From Liquidambar formosana (lineage: Eukaryota; Streptophyta; Magnoliopsida; Saxifragales; Altingiaceae), in assembly GCA_039720395.1 (NCBI GenBank), contig CM077826.1:32608810-32672809 (forward strand): DNA of 64,000 nucleotides. The letters are read 5' to 3'. A model generated the notes under the pieces. That model was not told where the DNA came from. It ran no database searches and worked only from the letters and a program-made list of their open reading frames with translations. The translations under genes and the position numbers were made by a program. Below are positions 34,728-47,573 of the stretch, piece by piece. How positions within the stretch are numbered: the stretch's first letter is position 1; each line of letters starts with the position of its first letter.

Positions 34728-36456
34728 GAAACTGATTCCCAAATGGAGTAAATTCCATATTTTCCCTTTACTTTACTAAATTTATATCAGAACGACACAC
34801 CCAAGCATTCGAAATACTTGATCAAGAAATTGAGTATCGTTCTTCTCCTACATCATCTACATCGTTAACCATCTTACTCGTGAAGATCTGGTATGGGTGG
34901 AAAAAAATAATCTCTATTTCTGGGACACAGCTTCGGCAAAAGAATCAATCTTGATCAGCATCGAATCACTCTGAAGTACGACTATGAATTAGGGTTTTTT
35001 TTTCCCCTCACCAACCATTATTTGTGAAATTATCCACCCTCTTGCTCATCTAGATTGGATTTGTATGTAAAATATTCATATCCAATGCATTTGACATAGT
35101 TTTGGCAAAAGAATCAATCTTGATCTGCATTGAGTCACATCGAGGTAAGATTATGAATGATTTTAGTAAAATAATATAATTTTTATTTTTCTCCAAACAT
35201 TGTTTGTGAAATCTGGCTGGATTGATAAGTTTGGGGGGTCGTCATGCCATCTGATATGATATACACGATTGTTTTGATAGGAAATAGGAATCGGTACCGT
35301 CATATGTTCTACTAATAGAACCTGTATGAAGAGAACAAAAAAACGTTATATGGAAATAAAAGATATGGAATATTGTATTTTTTTTATTGATACGTTTGAT
35401 GTTTGATGAAATTAATAGAAACTGTCAAAATGTATATAATTTGGGGCTATCTTTCTTATTTTTTGTTCACATGTTGGATGAATTGTAGGTTGAAATTGTT
35501 ATAAACTGGGCTCTTTCATATGCATCTAACATGTTTCATATATAGTGTATATGATTTGAGGCTACCATTCTTATTGTTTGTCCACATGTTTGATAAATTG
35601 TGAGGTAAAATTGTTATAAAATGGGTTCTTTCATATGCAGCTAACGTAAAGGAAATAGTGAATATGAATTGGGGCTACCATCCTTGTTGGTTTTCCACAT
35701 GTTTTATGAATTGTGAAAAGAAATTGGCATAAGCTGTGCTGTTTCATATGCTAATAACATTTTATTTGTTTGATAAAATGGGAGTTATTAAGGTATAGAA
35801 GTAGTTCTTTTCTAAAGCTAAAAATCATCCAAATTTAGATAATCAATGATACTTTTATTGATGGCTGTACTCAACTTCTCATCATTGTCCCTTTTAAACA
35901 TGTATTCTCATTGTCTTTTAAACATCTTTCCTTGTTCTCTCATTATGTAGTTCACCGACTTATTTACCATTATAATATAGATATAATTATCATTATGTAA
36001 TTCCTTCTTATAAAAGTTAAGGAATAAATGCTACAAAGTATGACTACATTCAATTACAAATACCATCCTTCATTTTTTTTTTTTTAAATTTTATTAATTT
36101 AGTGGTTTGATAAAAATTGATTTATTAAATCTATTTTGAAGGTGATAATCATTGATTTAGGTACCATTATAATAGTTCATATGTTGATGAAATGATTTTT
36201 AGGTTAATAATTGAAATAATGTCGTCTATGAACAACCACCCCCCATCCATCTGCTTGAGAGCAGCCCCTAAGTTGTTTGATTGTGGACGTCAAGCTATCT
36301 TGAATATATCACACAAGAAACATTTTAAGTTTTGCTTGTTTTATTCATGCCTTGGTTACATTGTGAGTAATATGCAACTTTAGAAATATTTTGTACTTTT
36401 ACTATGTTTTGTATCCTTTAACAACGTTGCAATTTTTCAGGAACGAAATGGGCATG
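34728..36456. repeat. spacer with two local tandem repeats
   Basis: A 165-bp direct repeat: GGCAAAAGAATCAATCTTGA begins at about 34935 and again at 35101, with each copy ending near TTTGTGAAAT. A three-copy repeat of about 115 bp starts near 35440, 35555 and 35669 (GGGGCTA, CACATGTT, AAATTG, TTTCATATGC in order). The remainder shows nothing recognisable; the 63-codon frame at 36192-36383 has no known motif. Confidence 0.65.
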
Positions 36457-39416
36457 TGTCACACCCTATTTTTGTCACCTTAGATAGGACATATCATTTC
36501 ATGTAGGATTTTGAGTCCTTTTTGAGTCTAGTCTCTTGCATTGAGTTTCTATGGTATTGAATATCATGTGTATGAATTTTGAAGTGATTTGGAGTTCATT
36601 TCGATAGTCAATAAGAACTTTTGCGACTTTAAGGGCATAATCGTCTTTTAAGCCGTATATTTTCCATTCGACTTTGGAATGAATCCCGAGTCATTCCCTC
36701 AAGTTCATATGGTTACATAGAGTCCATATATAGGTTCAATTTCATGAATTAATGGTTTAAGATCAATTCGGCTTATAATGGTTCGGGTTGGCTAAAAGAC
36801 CCCTATCTTGGTTTGCTCAAATTGACTCATAAGACCCAACCAATTTTCTCTCATTTAACCTCAATTGGGCTTTATTTACATCCTAGATATGTTTAGAAAG
36901 ATCGAATTTCGATTGGGAAAGCATTTGGTTCGACTTTGTGTACAAACCCAGCTTAGTGACGGTGAGGCACTATGGTTAACCACCTTTGTAAAACCTAACC
37001 ATGCACCCATGGTTAAGGATTTTTGTCCTAAAATGCCTAGAAATGTGTTCCCCTTCGAAACACGATCGTTTTGGCTTTTATTTCGTCAAAATCGAACTTA
37101 ATTTGAGCATTCTAGGACTTCTACAGCGAGTAGGAGTCAAAACTGGAGTGAAACAAGGAGGACCCTCGGGTAACCGTCTGGGGCAAGTTGGTCACCCGAG
37201 AGAGTCCGTCCTCAACTCAACTTCTAACTCTCTCTTCCCTTTTTGACGGTTTCCTCCGCCATTACAACTTGTTTTCTCTTAGGAGTATGTAAGTTTGAGT
37301 TGTTTGAGCACCAAGAGAGTCTCTAATAGCCCTAGGATCATTGTTTAATGAATTAATCTTAGCCATTGGTTTAGGGGGTCAGTTCTCTATATAAAGGACA
37401 TGATATTCAGCACATAGGGGGAGGTTAATTGCACTTTATACTTAGAGAGAGAGGGAGCTACAAGTTTGGAGAGCTAGAAGGACATCAAGAAGAGGCTCTT
37501 CAACCCCAAGCAAGAAAGGAAACAAGAAGTTTAAAGACAAGGAAGAGTCTACAAGAGGTAAGCATGTCTCTTTAATACTGAACATGAGTTCTTTCCTTCT
37601 CCTTCTCCTTCTTCTTTTATGATAGTTCTAGTGCATGATACAACTCCACATGTTAGGTTAGTTCTATGTTTTTAGGATGCATTATGAATGGTTTTAAGAT
37701 GATTTATGACTTTATATGCTTGATAATCCCTGGTTTACTAAGGATTGGATAGTCTTACTCTTTCTATCTTCTTAAATCATGTATAGTTCACATGTTTAGG
37801 TTGCTGTGATAATTGTCATGAATTGATGCTCCTGTTAGTTAATATATGTGATATGAATGATATTCATGATGATTTGAGCATGTGTTAGAGTCGTTTCATA
37901 GGTTTTAATGCATGGCTGTGAAATTAGGGTTTCGATAACCCTGAATTCGCACAAGTTTCATACAGCATGCTTAGCTTAGTTTTGTGAGTAATTTCTCATC
38001 ATAGTCATTCTATATATGCTGCATATAGTTGAATCATACTAGGTTTGCATTCATATAGTATATTTTATAGGGTTTTCGGAGATATTATCCTTTTCTAAGG
38101 ATAATTATCCTTTTTGTTGAGTGAGGTTTTGCATGAGAGCTTTTTGTGATGTGTTTAAGCATGAAATCACTTCCACTATGTTCTAATATATATATTTTAC
38201 ATAGGATATGTTAATTGCACCTCCCCATAATGACCTTTTTACATGAAATTATCTTAGGATAGTTTCGCTTAAGAAAGCTCGCCGTAGGAAGGTCTATTTT
38301 CGTATTTTACATAAAATGACATCTCTTTGGTTAGAATGTGCTTAGTTATCATGTTTATTGATATTATTGGAGTCTCTCATGATTGTTAGAGTGGCTTTGG
38401 TAGGTTTTTATGCATGTTAGTTAGGTCATTGCATGTAGGATTGAGTTAGAGTTCATAGTTATTCATTATTCTTGTTGTTTGCATGATTAATGGATGATTT
38501 TAGGCCTTGTCATGGTTCTGTCCAGATTTGTATATTGCTCTCTTTGCATGATTTTGTGCACTTGTAAGGGTGCAAACAAGTACAATGCTTGTCCTATTGC
38601 AAATAGAGCTGCTATGGCTTGTAATGGCTAATGCTTGGAGCTTTTGCGCTTAGGTAAGTAGGGTATGAAGTGCCCTAATTCACTTTTCTTCTTTCTTTTC
38701 TCTTCTCCCTCCTAGGGTTACTTCTTAATACGGACATATGGTGATTATCAAAGGTTTCCTTTATCAATAAAATTCTGGTTTTCTATCAAGGTTTTCCTCT
38801 TGTGGAAGTTTTCAATTTTGGACTATTCAATACATTTTTTCAAATAAGGAAACCTAGGGTTTTTACCATAGGTTTGTATTAGGTTGTAACCCTATTCTTT
38901 TCGAACTACGTGGACTTTGATCCATGTATTTCGCTGTATGGTACATAGGCGCTCTTCGTGAGGCTCAAGTTCGTTCTAGGATCTAAGTATCTTTGGTTCT
39001 TTTATTTTCTTTTCTTTCTTTCTGTTTTGTTTTTGTTTGTTTGATCATGCATGAATGAAATAGATGGATGGAATATATGTTATGTATACTGCCTTGTGAT
39101 GATATATACTGATATTTGAGTGAAAAAGATCTTAAGTTAGCCCAATCAAATTAAGAGACCAACTTGGGCGATGTAGGTGCCTATGGGCTTTGCCCAGAAC
39201 CTTCCTATGTCGTAACTTACCCTCGAATCCAATTCTTTTGGTTTCAAAGACTTTGCTTTTCCTTTAATGGAGTCATGTGGTTTTGAAAATAAAACATTTT
39301 TGTGGTTTTCCTCTTTTCCCTAAAAAATGAGGTGGCGACTCTTTTTTGTTTGTTGTCTTTCACCACATATATCATTCTTTCGCCAAATCCTTATGGGCCG
39401 TTTTCCGGGGTTCACA
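36457..39416 (+). repeat. element 1 5' LTR
   Basis: Starts TGTCACACCC and ends GGGGTTCACA, 2960 bp. A TATA box (TATATAAA) lies at 37388-37395, so U3 is about 0.95 kb and R-U5 about 2 kb. It carries a shortened form of the palindromic module at 37163-37202, missing about 55 bp compared with the 3' LTR. Confidence 0.88.
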
Positions 39417-39419
39417 GTT

Positions 39420-39437
39420 TGGCGACTCCACTGGGGA
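39420..39437 (+). other. primer-binding site of element 1
   Basis: TGGCGACTCCACTGGGGA, 3 nt after the LTR, is the characteristic primer-binding sequence of Tat/Ogre-type elements, reported as complementary to an arginine tRNA. The tRNA identity is from recall. Confidence 0.75.
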
Positions 39438-40083
39438 TGTCGAGGGCTAGACTCATTTAATTTGATTGGGCTAAATTAATTTCTTATTGTTTAATAAAAT
39501 CAATCACTTGCATCCGCTTGATTGTGTGCTTTCATTTATTGCATTGTGTGCGTAATTGTTGCATGATCACTCGATTGTCCCTCGATGTATCCTTGCCAAC
39601 TGATAGCCTAGTTCGACCTTGGTGTTCCTGATTCTATGTGTTGGGCGAAGCTATCAAACCTCTCTTGCCAAGTACCCTTGGGCTTGCCCTTGGGTATATC
39701 AAATGGATCAATCACGTACTGCTGGACCCACGCGACGTTCCTGATGTCACATGTGGTTAGGTATAAAGATTGGTACAAGCAAAGTTGAGGACCCTAGCCT
39801 ACCCTCTTAAAAGAAAGAATTGCATATAATGGGCCTTCTAGGACACCGTTGGATCACCTATATGCACACACATTATTGTGATGATATGCTACCGTGTTTG
39901 TGATGTGTTGCTATACTTTGTTGATTGAGTGGGTAATTAAAGGAAACTTTACATCTTACATCCTTAATACGTACCCTTCCCCATAACTCCCGCAAGGGTA
40001 ATTGGTTAAGAGAACTAATTAAGGGTGTATGTTGTAAAAATTTTGAGATAATTATGGGAGCTTAGGATGGACCCTTAGGCTGA
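39438..40083 (+). other. untranslated leader of element 1
   Basis: No coding content. The packaging and dimerisation signals would be expected here. Words such as CCCTCGATGTATCCTTGCCAA and GGCGAAGCTATCAAACCTCT are conserved in the leader of element 2 (58935-59035). Confidence 0.5.
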
Positions 40084-43000
40084 AAAATTGAGTGTTTGCC
40101 CTATATTAGAGGGAAAGACGTGCTGGCTTGGATCCGTAATCAACAAGGGCGCCTAGTCAGTACTGATTCTGTTACCGAGTCGAATATGGCCAAGGAAAGA
40201 ACTAGCAATCGGGGTTTCAACCTTGAGGCCACTTTGAAAGCTATCATAGAAAAGTTTGACCACACTGCCCAGGTATCCGAGACCGCACTCAAGATTGCTC
40301 AAGACATTTAATAGAAGAATTCCAAACCTGAGTCTAGGGCCCGTGCCACTGACAACAATCAAGGATCCAATGATTCCAAATCCGCTGAGGAACCATTAGG
40401 AGAAGGGGGAGAACCACCCAAGACCAAGGAAGGGGAAACCAAAGCCACATCAAGAGAGAGCTCAACCGTCTTGGCAAACAAAGTCGAGGCCTTAGAACGA
40501 ACTCTGAAGGGAATCCGCAGATCTGATGACATGGTGGACATCCGTACTTTGTCCTTGTTCCCAAAAGCTCGCATTCCGCTGTAGTTCAAGATGCTGGAAT
40601 TGGAAAAATTCGATGGGATAGGCTGTCCTAAGACCCACCTCAAGATGTATGTGCGAGCTATGCACCCTCGAGGGGCGAACAATGAGTTATTGGCTCAAAT
40701 GTTTCATGAGTCATTAGCGAGTTCCGCCTTGAAATGGTTTTTGTCATTAGAGGAGACCAGAACCAAGACTTGGGAAGATGTGTGCAATGCATTCACGGAC
40801 CATTACAAGTATAACACCGAAGTGGATGTCACGCGAAGGGACTTGGAAACCACTAAGCAAGGGGTTAATGAGACTTTCTCCGCCTTTATCACTAGGTGGA
40901 GACAAAAGGCTTCCAAAATGACAGATAGACCGAATGAGGAAGATCAGATTCAGTTGGTGGTGAAGAATTTGTTGCCCGTATATCACAAGCACCTCTTTGC
41001 TCATTACTTTCTGAACTTCAAGGCTCTTGTTGGGGCTGGCACACAGGTTGAAGATGCAATCGCTGATGGGACAATCAAAACAGAGGAGGTCCAAAGGAGT
41101 CGAAGGACAAACTTTGGAGGAAAACCCAATACTGAGGTCAATACGATTACCTAACCCACTCATCCTTTCTCCCTAAATGACTCCACCTCACCTCGCCAAT
41201 TCACTGAGCTATACATGCCACTCGAAAGAGTTTTTGAAAAGCTAAGAAGCCGTAACCTCCTGAAACCCCTTGACCTAAGGCCTCCACCAAACCTATTGCC
41301 CAAGAACTACAATAAAAACGAGTATTGCAAGTTCCACCAAGCCAAAGGCCATCCAACCAACCGTTGCTATCGCCTCCGCCATGAAATCCAAGATTTGCTT
41401 GACAAGCAGATCATTTCACCACCCACCGCACCAAATCGCCTAAATGTCACTCAAAATCCTCTCCCCACTCACAATATGCCTCTTCCCAACAACATAAATG
41501 CCATCGAGCTTTACTTGTCCCAATCCTGTCAACCCATAAGGCAGTACACACCACTTCCTATGCCCTTGACTCAAGTTTTCCACCAATGTTGTGATAAAGG
41601 GCTCATATTGCCACACCATCCAAAGCCAAGGCCTTCGACTCCTCACCAATTCTGCTTGTACTACCGGGCGCCTAGGCATGATACGGAGAATTGTGTCATA
41701 TTGAAAAAAGTAGTTCAAGACCTTATTGATCAAAAGGTTTTGGTATTGCCAAAGAAGTCCGTGCAGCGACAATTGAAAGAAAGGTTCGAAGTAGGAGATC
41801 TTAAAGTGGGTTTGCTGGGAGAGTCATCCGGAAAGTTTGATTACTACGTACTCTACCCTGACCCCATCCCTGATGAGCCTATAATCCCCACAGGTTGGGA
41901 TGAGTTACCAGAGGAAGTCCAAATAGAGGAGATCGACACAATCACATGGGATGATCTCATAGGTGACGTAGGTGAGATTGATGATATGTAGATGAGCGAT
42001 GATGAGGTAGAACACATAACTAGAGGGGGTCGCCATTTCAAGCCTCCACACCTAGAATCTGACAACCCATTGGGAGTCTTAGAAGGTAATCGCCACCTCG
42101 ATTTGCAAGAAGAGGAGGACGAAGTGCTTAGGCAATTGAGAAAGACTAATGCAAACATCACTATATGGGGTTTGCTCATGGCCTCTTACAAGCACAGGCA
42201 GACCATCTTGAAATTGCTCAACCAGATACAGGTTTCTGTTGACACATCTCCAGAAAATTTGGTGAACTTGGTAAATCCAACCTCGAAGAATTCAACCATT
42301 GTGTTCTCAGAGGCAGACCTAACTAAAAGTGGACCTAGCCATTCGCAAGCCATGTACATCACTGTCGACACCATGGGAAAGAGAGTTCCGACAGTCCTGA
42401 TTGACAACAGTTCCGCTCTTAATGTGTGCCCTCTCAGAACTGCCACTGTCTTGGGGTTGGATCCAACAGACTTCATGCCATCCGGGCAAACAATGAGAGC
42501 CTATGATAACACCCGTAGAGAGGTAATTGGAGTGGTCACTTTGCCGCTGATTATGGGGCCTACAGAATTTAGAGTAGAATTCCAAGAGTTGGATGTCCCA
42601 TCATGCTTCAACCTCTTGTTGGGGAGACCTTGGATTCATCCTCCAGGGGCTGTCCCCTCTTCATTACACCAAAAAGTCAAGTTCCCTTATGAAAGGGCCA
42701 TTATCACACTCCAAGGTGATTATGACCTGAAGTCGTCGGGGGTACCCATTTGCGAGATCAAGCACGAGCCCGTTAGAGCACCATTGTCTGGGTTTGAGTA
42801 TGTTCAATGCATAGAGAAAGAGCCAGAACAAAGAGAGTTGATACCTCTCGACTTTTGTCCTTATGGCAATTTACATATGGGGAACATAATGAAGAAAATG
42901 AGTTTCTTCCCAGGCATGGGACTAGGACGCCGTCAGCAGGGTATATCGGTGTCTGTTCAGAGCCGCATTGTCACCTACACCTTCGGTTTGGGGTATGAGC

Positions 43001-43494
43001 CTTCCAAGAAAGATCGCATGGAGATGTTGCAGAGAAGCAGAGAAAGGGTCAAAGCAAAAGCAGAAGGGAGGATGCCAGACATTAGAATCTCGCCATATCG
43101 ACCTAACTTGAATGGCTACTTTGTTAAGGAAGGGGAGGACTTTTTGTTCTGTGGATTCCCCGAACCATCCATTGACAAAGCAACCAAGGCGAGATTTCCA
43201 GGGTTCGAGATATTCTTCATTGAGTGGTATCCTATTATTACTACAATGGTCGATGATGAAGCAATCAATGATAACTGTTGGGAAGAGAAGAGCAAGGACT
43301 GGGCAGAATAGATGGACTCGAAAGCCATGATTATAATGTTTCAAGATACGGTTCTTGCTGTGGAGGAATCAGATCTCGAGTGTTCTTCAATTCACCATGC
43401 AGCCGTGCCGCTCCTTAATTGGTATTTTGAAGAGGGTACCATTGCAAAAGTTCTTGAGGGCGAGGATCTCGACTTACCTGATGGTAGCTTGTAG
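40084..43494 (+). pseudogene. gag-protease-G-patch polyprotein, same frame throughout, six internal stops
   Basis: The gag core at about 40590-41150 reads LELEKFDGIGCPKTHLKMY and ETFSAFITRWRQKASKM. A CCHC-like knuckle follows at about 41330 (CKFHQAKGHPTNRCYRLRHE). The retroviral-type aspartic protease is at about 42350-42620 (VLIDNSSALNVCPLR; the family has G where the first S stands, so the active-site triad is altered; later FNLLLGRPWIH). A G-patch is at about 42880-43000 (FFPGMGLGRRQQG, FGLGYEP). Internal stops at 40309, 40312, 40582, 41152, 41989 and 43309 are TAA/TAG, each one C-to-T step from Gln (CAA/CAG). No frameshift was needed. The start codon is unclear; the frame opens after a TGA at 40081. 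Confidence 0.85.
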
Positions 43495-43740
43495 GTTCCT
43501 TAGTAGCTTGTCTTAGCTTTCCTTTCAAATAAAGTGTGTCCGCCTAGCCCACCTTGTGGAGTTAGGAGTCGTTCCCTAATTGTGGCACCTGTGTTTTCTT
43601 TTCTTTGTTTTGTTAGTTCAGTCAATAAAGTGTGTTTCTTTTTATTAGTTGTAGTGTTTCGTTTCTCTCTTCTATGGATATCTATGGCATGGATATAGAT
43701 CCTAGGAATGACGTCCCTCGGAGCTCGTCGAGCAAAGGAA
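43495..43740 (+). other. gag-pro/pol junction, likely Ogre-type intron
   Basis: The gag-pro frame ends at 43494 and pol continues in another frame by about 43745. Between them lie T-rich tracts and candidate acceptors (TTTTGTTAG near 43616, TTTTTATTAG near 43649) and candidate donors (GTAGCTTG, GTTCCTTAG near 43484-43502). Ogre elements are known to splice an intron between protease and RT. The exact sites are inferred. Confidence 0.4.
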
Positions 43741-43744
43741 AATG

Positions 43745-46700
43745 GGCGTTATCGAACCTAACATGGATGAATTGGAATAAATCAATCTAGGGACAGATGC
43801 ATTGCCAAGGATAATTAAAATTGGGATAACTCTCTCGCCTGCTGAAAAAGAAAAATTGATAATACTTCTAAAAGCCAACATAGAGGCCTTCGCATGGTCT
43901 TATGAGGATATGCCTGGCATTGATCCAGATATTGTGCAACATTACATCCCCACTAATCCCATTAAAAAGCCTGTAAAGCAGAAATTAAGAAGATTAAAAC
44001 CGGAATGGGCTTTGAAAGTAAAAGAAGAGGTAACTAAACAATTAGATGCCGGGTTTCTCCAAGTTGTGGAGTACCCTGAATGGTTGTCTAACATAGTGCT
44101 TATGCCTAAAAAAGATGGGAAAGTGTGAATGTGTGTCGACTTCCGCGACCTTAATGTTGCGAGCCCAAAGGACGATTTCCCTCTACCGCATATCGATGTG
44201 TTGGTGGACAGTACAGCAGGCCATGCTCTTCTCTCCTTTATGGATGGGTTCTCCGGTTACAACCAGATAAAGATGGCGCCTCGAGACATGGAAAAGACAG
44301 CTTTTATCACATAGTGGGGCACGTATTGCTACAAGGTAATGCCTTTTGGCTTGAGAAATGCCGGGGCTACTTACCAAAGAGCTGCTACGATTCTATTGCA
44401 TGATATGATCCATAAAGAAGTAGAGGTGTATGTGGATGACATGATAGTCAAATCTATAGACCGGGAAGGACATTTCGCAGCATTGGAGAAGTTCCTAGAA
44501 TGGGCAAAGAAGTACAACCTCCGATTGAATCCTCAGAAGTGTGCCTTTGGAGTCGCCGCAGGGAAGCTGTTGGGTTTCATAATCACTCAGAGGGGAATTG
44601 AAGTTGATCCAGGGAAGATAAAAGCTATCACGGAGATGGAGCCACCAAAAACTGAAAAGCAAATCTGGGGTTTTCTGGGGAGAGTTCAATACATAAGCCG
44701 GTTTATCGCCAATCTGACCATGGTGTGCGAGCCGATTTTCAAGTTACTTAGGAAAGGTGTGCCCAAGGAATAGAACGAGGATTGCCAAGAAGCCTTTGAG
44801 ACTATTAAAAGGTATCTGAGCAATCCCCCAATCTTGGTTCCCCCACGGCAAGGTGAACCGTTACTGTTATACTTAACGGTTATTGAAACCGCGACGGGAG
44901 CCATGTTAGCTCAATACCTTGAAGGGTCGAAAAAGGAAAATGCCATCTACTACTTGAGCAAGAAAATGACAGATTATGAAGTAAAGTACAATGCACTAGA
45001 AAAGGCTTGCGTTGCATTGGTGTGGGCTACCCAGAAACTCCGTCATTACATGATGTCCTTCGAAGTCCTATTGATAAGTCGCTTGGATCCCTTGAAGTAT
45101 TTGCTAGAAAAACCAGTCCTATCGTATAGAGCCGCTCGTTGGTCGCTTCTCCTCAATGAATTCGACATAAAGTACCTAGCACAGAAGTCTATTAAAGGAA
45201 GCGTTGTTGCAGACTACTTGGCAAGTTGTCCTGTGTCATTATCAACCCAATTCAATGATGAGTTCCTCGATGAAGATATCCTGGAAATCAAGAAGAAGGT
45301 TTGGAGAGTCTACTTCGACGGAGCTGCAAATAGAAGGGGATATGGGATAGGAGTGCTATTAGTTTCACCCGAAGAAGCCTTCACACCTCTAGCAGTCAAG
45401 TTGGGGTTCGAAGCTACCAACAACATTGCGGAGTATGAGGCCTGCATCGTAGTATTGGAAGTTGCGTTAGAATTGGGGATAAAAGAACTCGAGGTGTTCG
45501 GGGATTCAGCATTGATCATCTGTCAGATAAAAGGGGAGTGGAAAACTCGCGATGAGAAGCTGTTGCCATATCATGCCTATTTGGAAGCATTGACCAAAGA
45601 GTTTGCAGAGATCGAGTTCAATTCCTTGTCAAGAAACAAGAATCAGTTCGCTGACACCCTAGCAACTCTAGCTTCAATGGTGGAAATACCAGAAGGAGGA
45701 AGTGTGAAACAGCTCGTGATCGAATGCAGAGAGAAACCTATTTATTGCTGTTCCATTCGAGAAGGGGAGGTAATAGATAACCACCCTTGGTTTTATGACA
45801 TAAGGAGGCTCATCGAGGAAAGGGAATATCCAGAGGAAGCATCTCGTGTGGACAGACGAACATTGAGGAGATTGGCAAGCCATTATGTGGTATGCGGAGG
45901 AAAACTGTATCGGAGGTCTTACGATGGGATTCACTCGCTGTGTGTCACGGAGCAAGAGGCTAGAAAACTCATCAAAGAAATCCATGAAGGAGTAGGGGCT
46001 CCGCATATGAATGGATACATGCTGGCTAAGAAGATCATGAGGCTAGGGTACTACTGGTCTACAATGGAAAGGGATTGCTATGCCTACGTCAAGAAGTGTC
46101 ATAAGTGTCAGCTCTTCGCCAACGGACAGCACTTGCCCTCCATGCCCTTAACAAGCATGTCAACTCCATGGCCATTTGTAGTGTGGGGAATAGATATCAT
46201 CGGACAGATTAAGCCAAAGGCATCCAACGGTCATGAATACATCTTAGTAGCCATTGATTACTTCACCAAGTGGGTGAAAGCAGCTTCTTTCAAAGTGTTG
46301 AATGCCAAAAAGGTGGCGCAGTTCATACAGCTCAACATTATCTACCGATATGGGGTACCACATGAGGTCATTTCAGATAATAGTCAGCATTTTCAGAAGG
46401 AAATTAAAGAACTCTTGTAGAAATATAAGATCGTTCACCACTTGTCGTCCCCGTATCGTCCACAGACTAACGGTGCAGTGGAAGCCGCCAATAAGAACAT
46501 CAAGAAAATACTACAGAAAACGGCTGACACGTACACTAATTAGCATGAGAAACTACCATTGGCATTATGGGGGTACAAAACATCAGTCAGATCGTCAACA
46601 GGGGCTACGCTGTATGCTTTGGTGTATGGAATGGAGGCCGTTCTACCAGTGGAATTGGAAGTTCTATCATTAAGGGTTGCTGTGGAAAGCCAGCTAGCAG

Positions 46701-47032
46701 AGGTGGACTGGATCAAAAGTCGTTATGATGAGTTGGCATTGCTAGATGAAAGGCGATTGAGGGTTCTATACCACGTGCAAGGGTACCAGAGAAGAGTCGC
46801 GAGGGCGTTCAACAAACATGTCAAAGATAGAGGCTTGAAGAAAGGGGATTTAGTATTAAAAGAGATCCGAGCTCCAATTTTCGATCCACGAGGAAAGTTC
46901 AAACCAAGTTGGGGTGGACCGTACGTCATCAAGGAAATATTGCCAGCAGGGGCTGTTCGACTTATGGATTTGGATGGGATCGAGTTCGCTCGTCCTACCA
47001 ATTTGGATCAATTAAAGAAGTATTATGTATAA
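43745..47032 (+). pseudogene. pol: RT, RNase H, second RNase H, integrase, with six internal stops
   Basis: RT at about 44000-44750 has VLMPKKDGKV, CVDFRDLNVASPKDDFPLP, MPFGLRNAGATYQRA and VYVDDMIVKS (YVDD intact). The first RNase H region is at 44840-45230 (YYLSKKMTDYEVKYNALEKA). A second, archaeal-type RNase H is at 45300-45670 (VYFDGAANRRGYGIGVLLVS, NNIAEYEA, VFGDSALI). The integrase HHCC finger is at about 45980-46110 (HEGVGAPH, CHKCQLF). The DDE core runs from about 46190 to 46490 (GIDIIG, ISDNSQHF, NGAVEAANK), and the C-terminal part ends NLDQLKKYYV-stop. Stops: TAA near 43778 (possibly C-to-T), TGA 44126, TAG 44312, 44771, 46418 and 46541. All are explicable as C-to-T or G-to-A changes at Arg, Gln or Trp codons. 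No frameshift is seen. Confidence 0.88.
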
Positions 47033-47037
47033 GGCCT

Positions 47038-47070
47038 GCTAGGTTGAAAACCTATAAAGGCGGCCTAGGC
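47038..47070 (+). other. stem-loop six bases after the pol stop
   Basis: CTAGGTTG (47039-47046) can pair with CGGCCTAG (47061-47068) using G-U pairs, with a 14-nt A-rich loop. Three further copies occur in element 2, at 61522-61551, 62443-62471 and 62492-62521. The last copy has a paired change. It is followed by GCAAAAGTTAAGG in the same context in both elements. Confidence 0.55.
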
Positions 47071-47108
47071 AAAAGTTAAGGCATTTGAACTACGAGGACC
47101 TGATTCCC

Positions 47109-47222
47109 CAAGAAAAAAAAAGAAGAAGAAGAAGAAAAGAAAGAAAAAAATAAAGAAAAAATAAAAGAAAAAAATAAAAAGAAAATAAAAAAAGAAAAAG
47201 AAAAAGAAAAAGAAAAGAAAAC
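47109..47222 (+). repeat. GAAAA-type purine tract
   Basis: About 110 nt made only of A and G apart from a few T, between CTACGAGGACCTGATTC and GGGATACGTAGCAGCCC. Element 2 has the same flanking words with shorter purine tracts (around 61565-61610 and 61745-61780). It could be an internal polypurine tract for plus-strand priming; this is inference. Confidence 0.5.
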
Positions 47223-47573
47223 GGGGATACGTAGCAGCCCATAAAGTTACTTTGCGTGCGGTCCAAATAACACAATCACAAAAAAAAATCTCAAAAGTAG
47301 ATTATTATTGGCAATTCATTTGAAACTAATTGTTTGACATAACAATTTATTGGTGTTAAGTAAAAGAGCTATTGATATGCCATAGATATTCTATTCCTTG
47401 AGTCTTTAAGTCCTTTTGAGTTTCTTCAGAGTCGACTTGTTTGTCTTTTGTCTTTCTCTCTCGAGTCTTCTTTTCTTTCGTAAGTCGTGGTCGTGTGCCG
47501 CCTCTATTGCCTCAAGAATGTCTTCTCTACAAAGTCCAAGTCTTGTGTCCTTGATAAGGTCATAAATTCTCTC
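47223..47573. other. non-coding spacer
   Basis: No recognisable coding sequence. It should include the 3' end of the opposite-strand gene. Confidence 0.4.

Noticed and set aside
42186..43344. Minus-strand ORFs overlapping gag-protease
   Set aside because: Shadows of the plus-strand polyprotein, which carries the recognisable domains.
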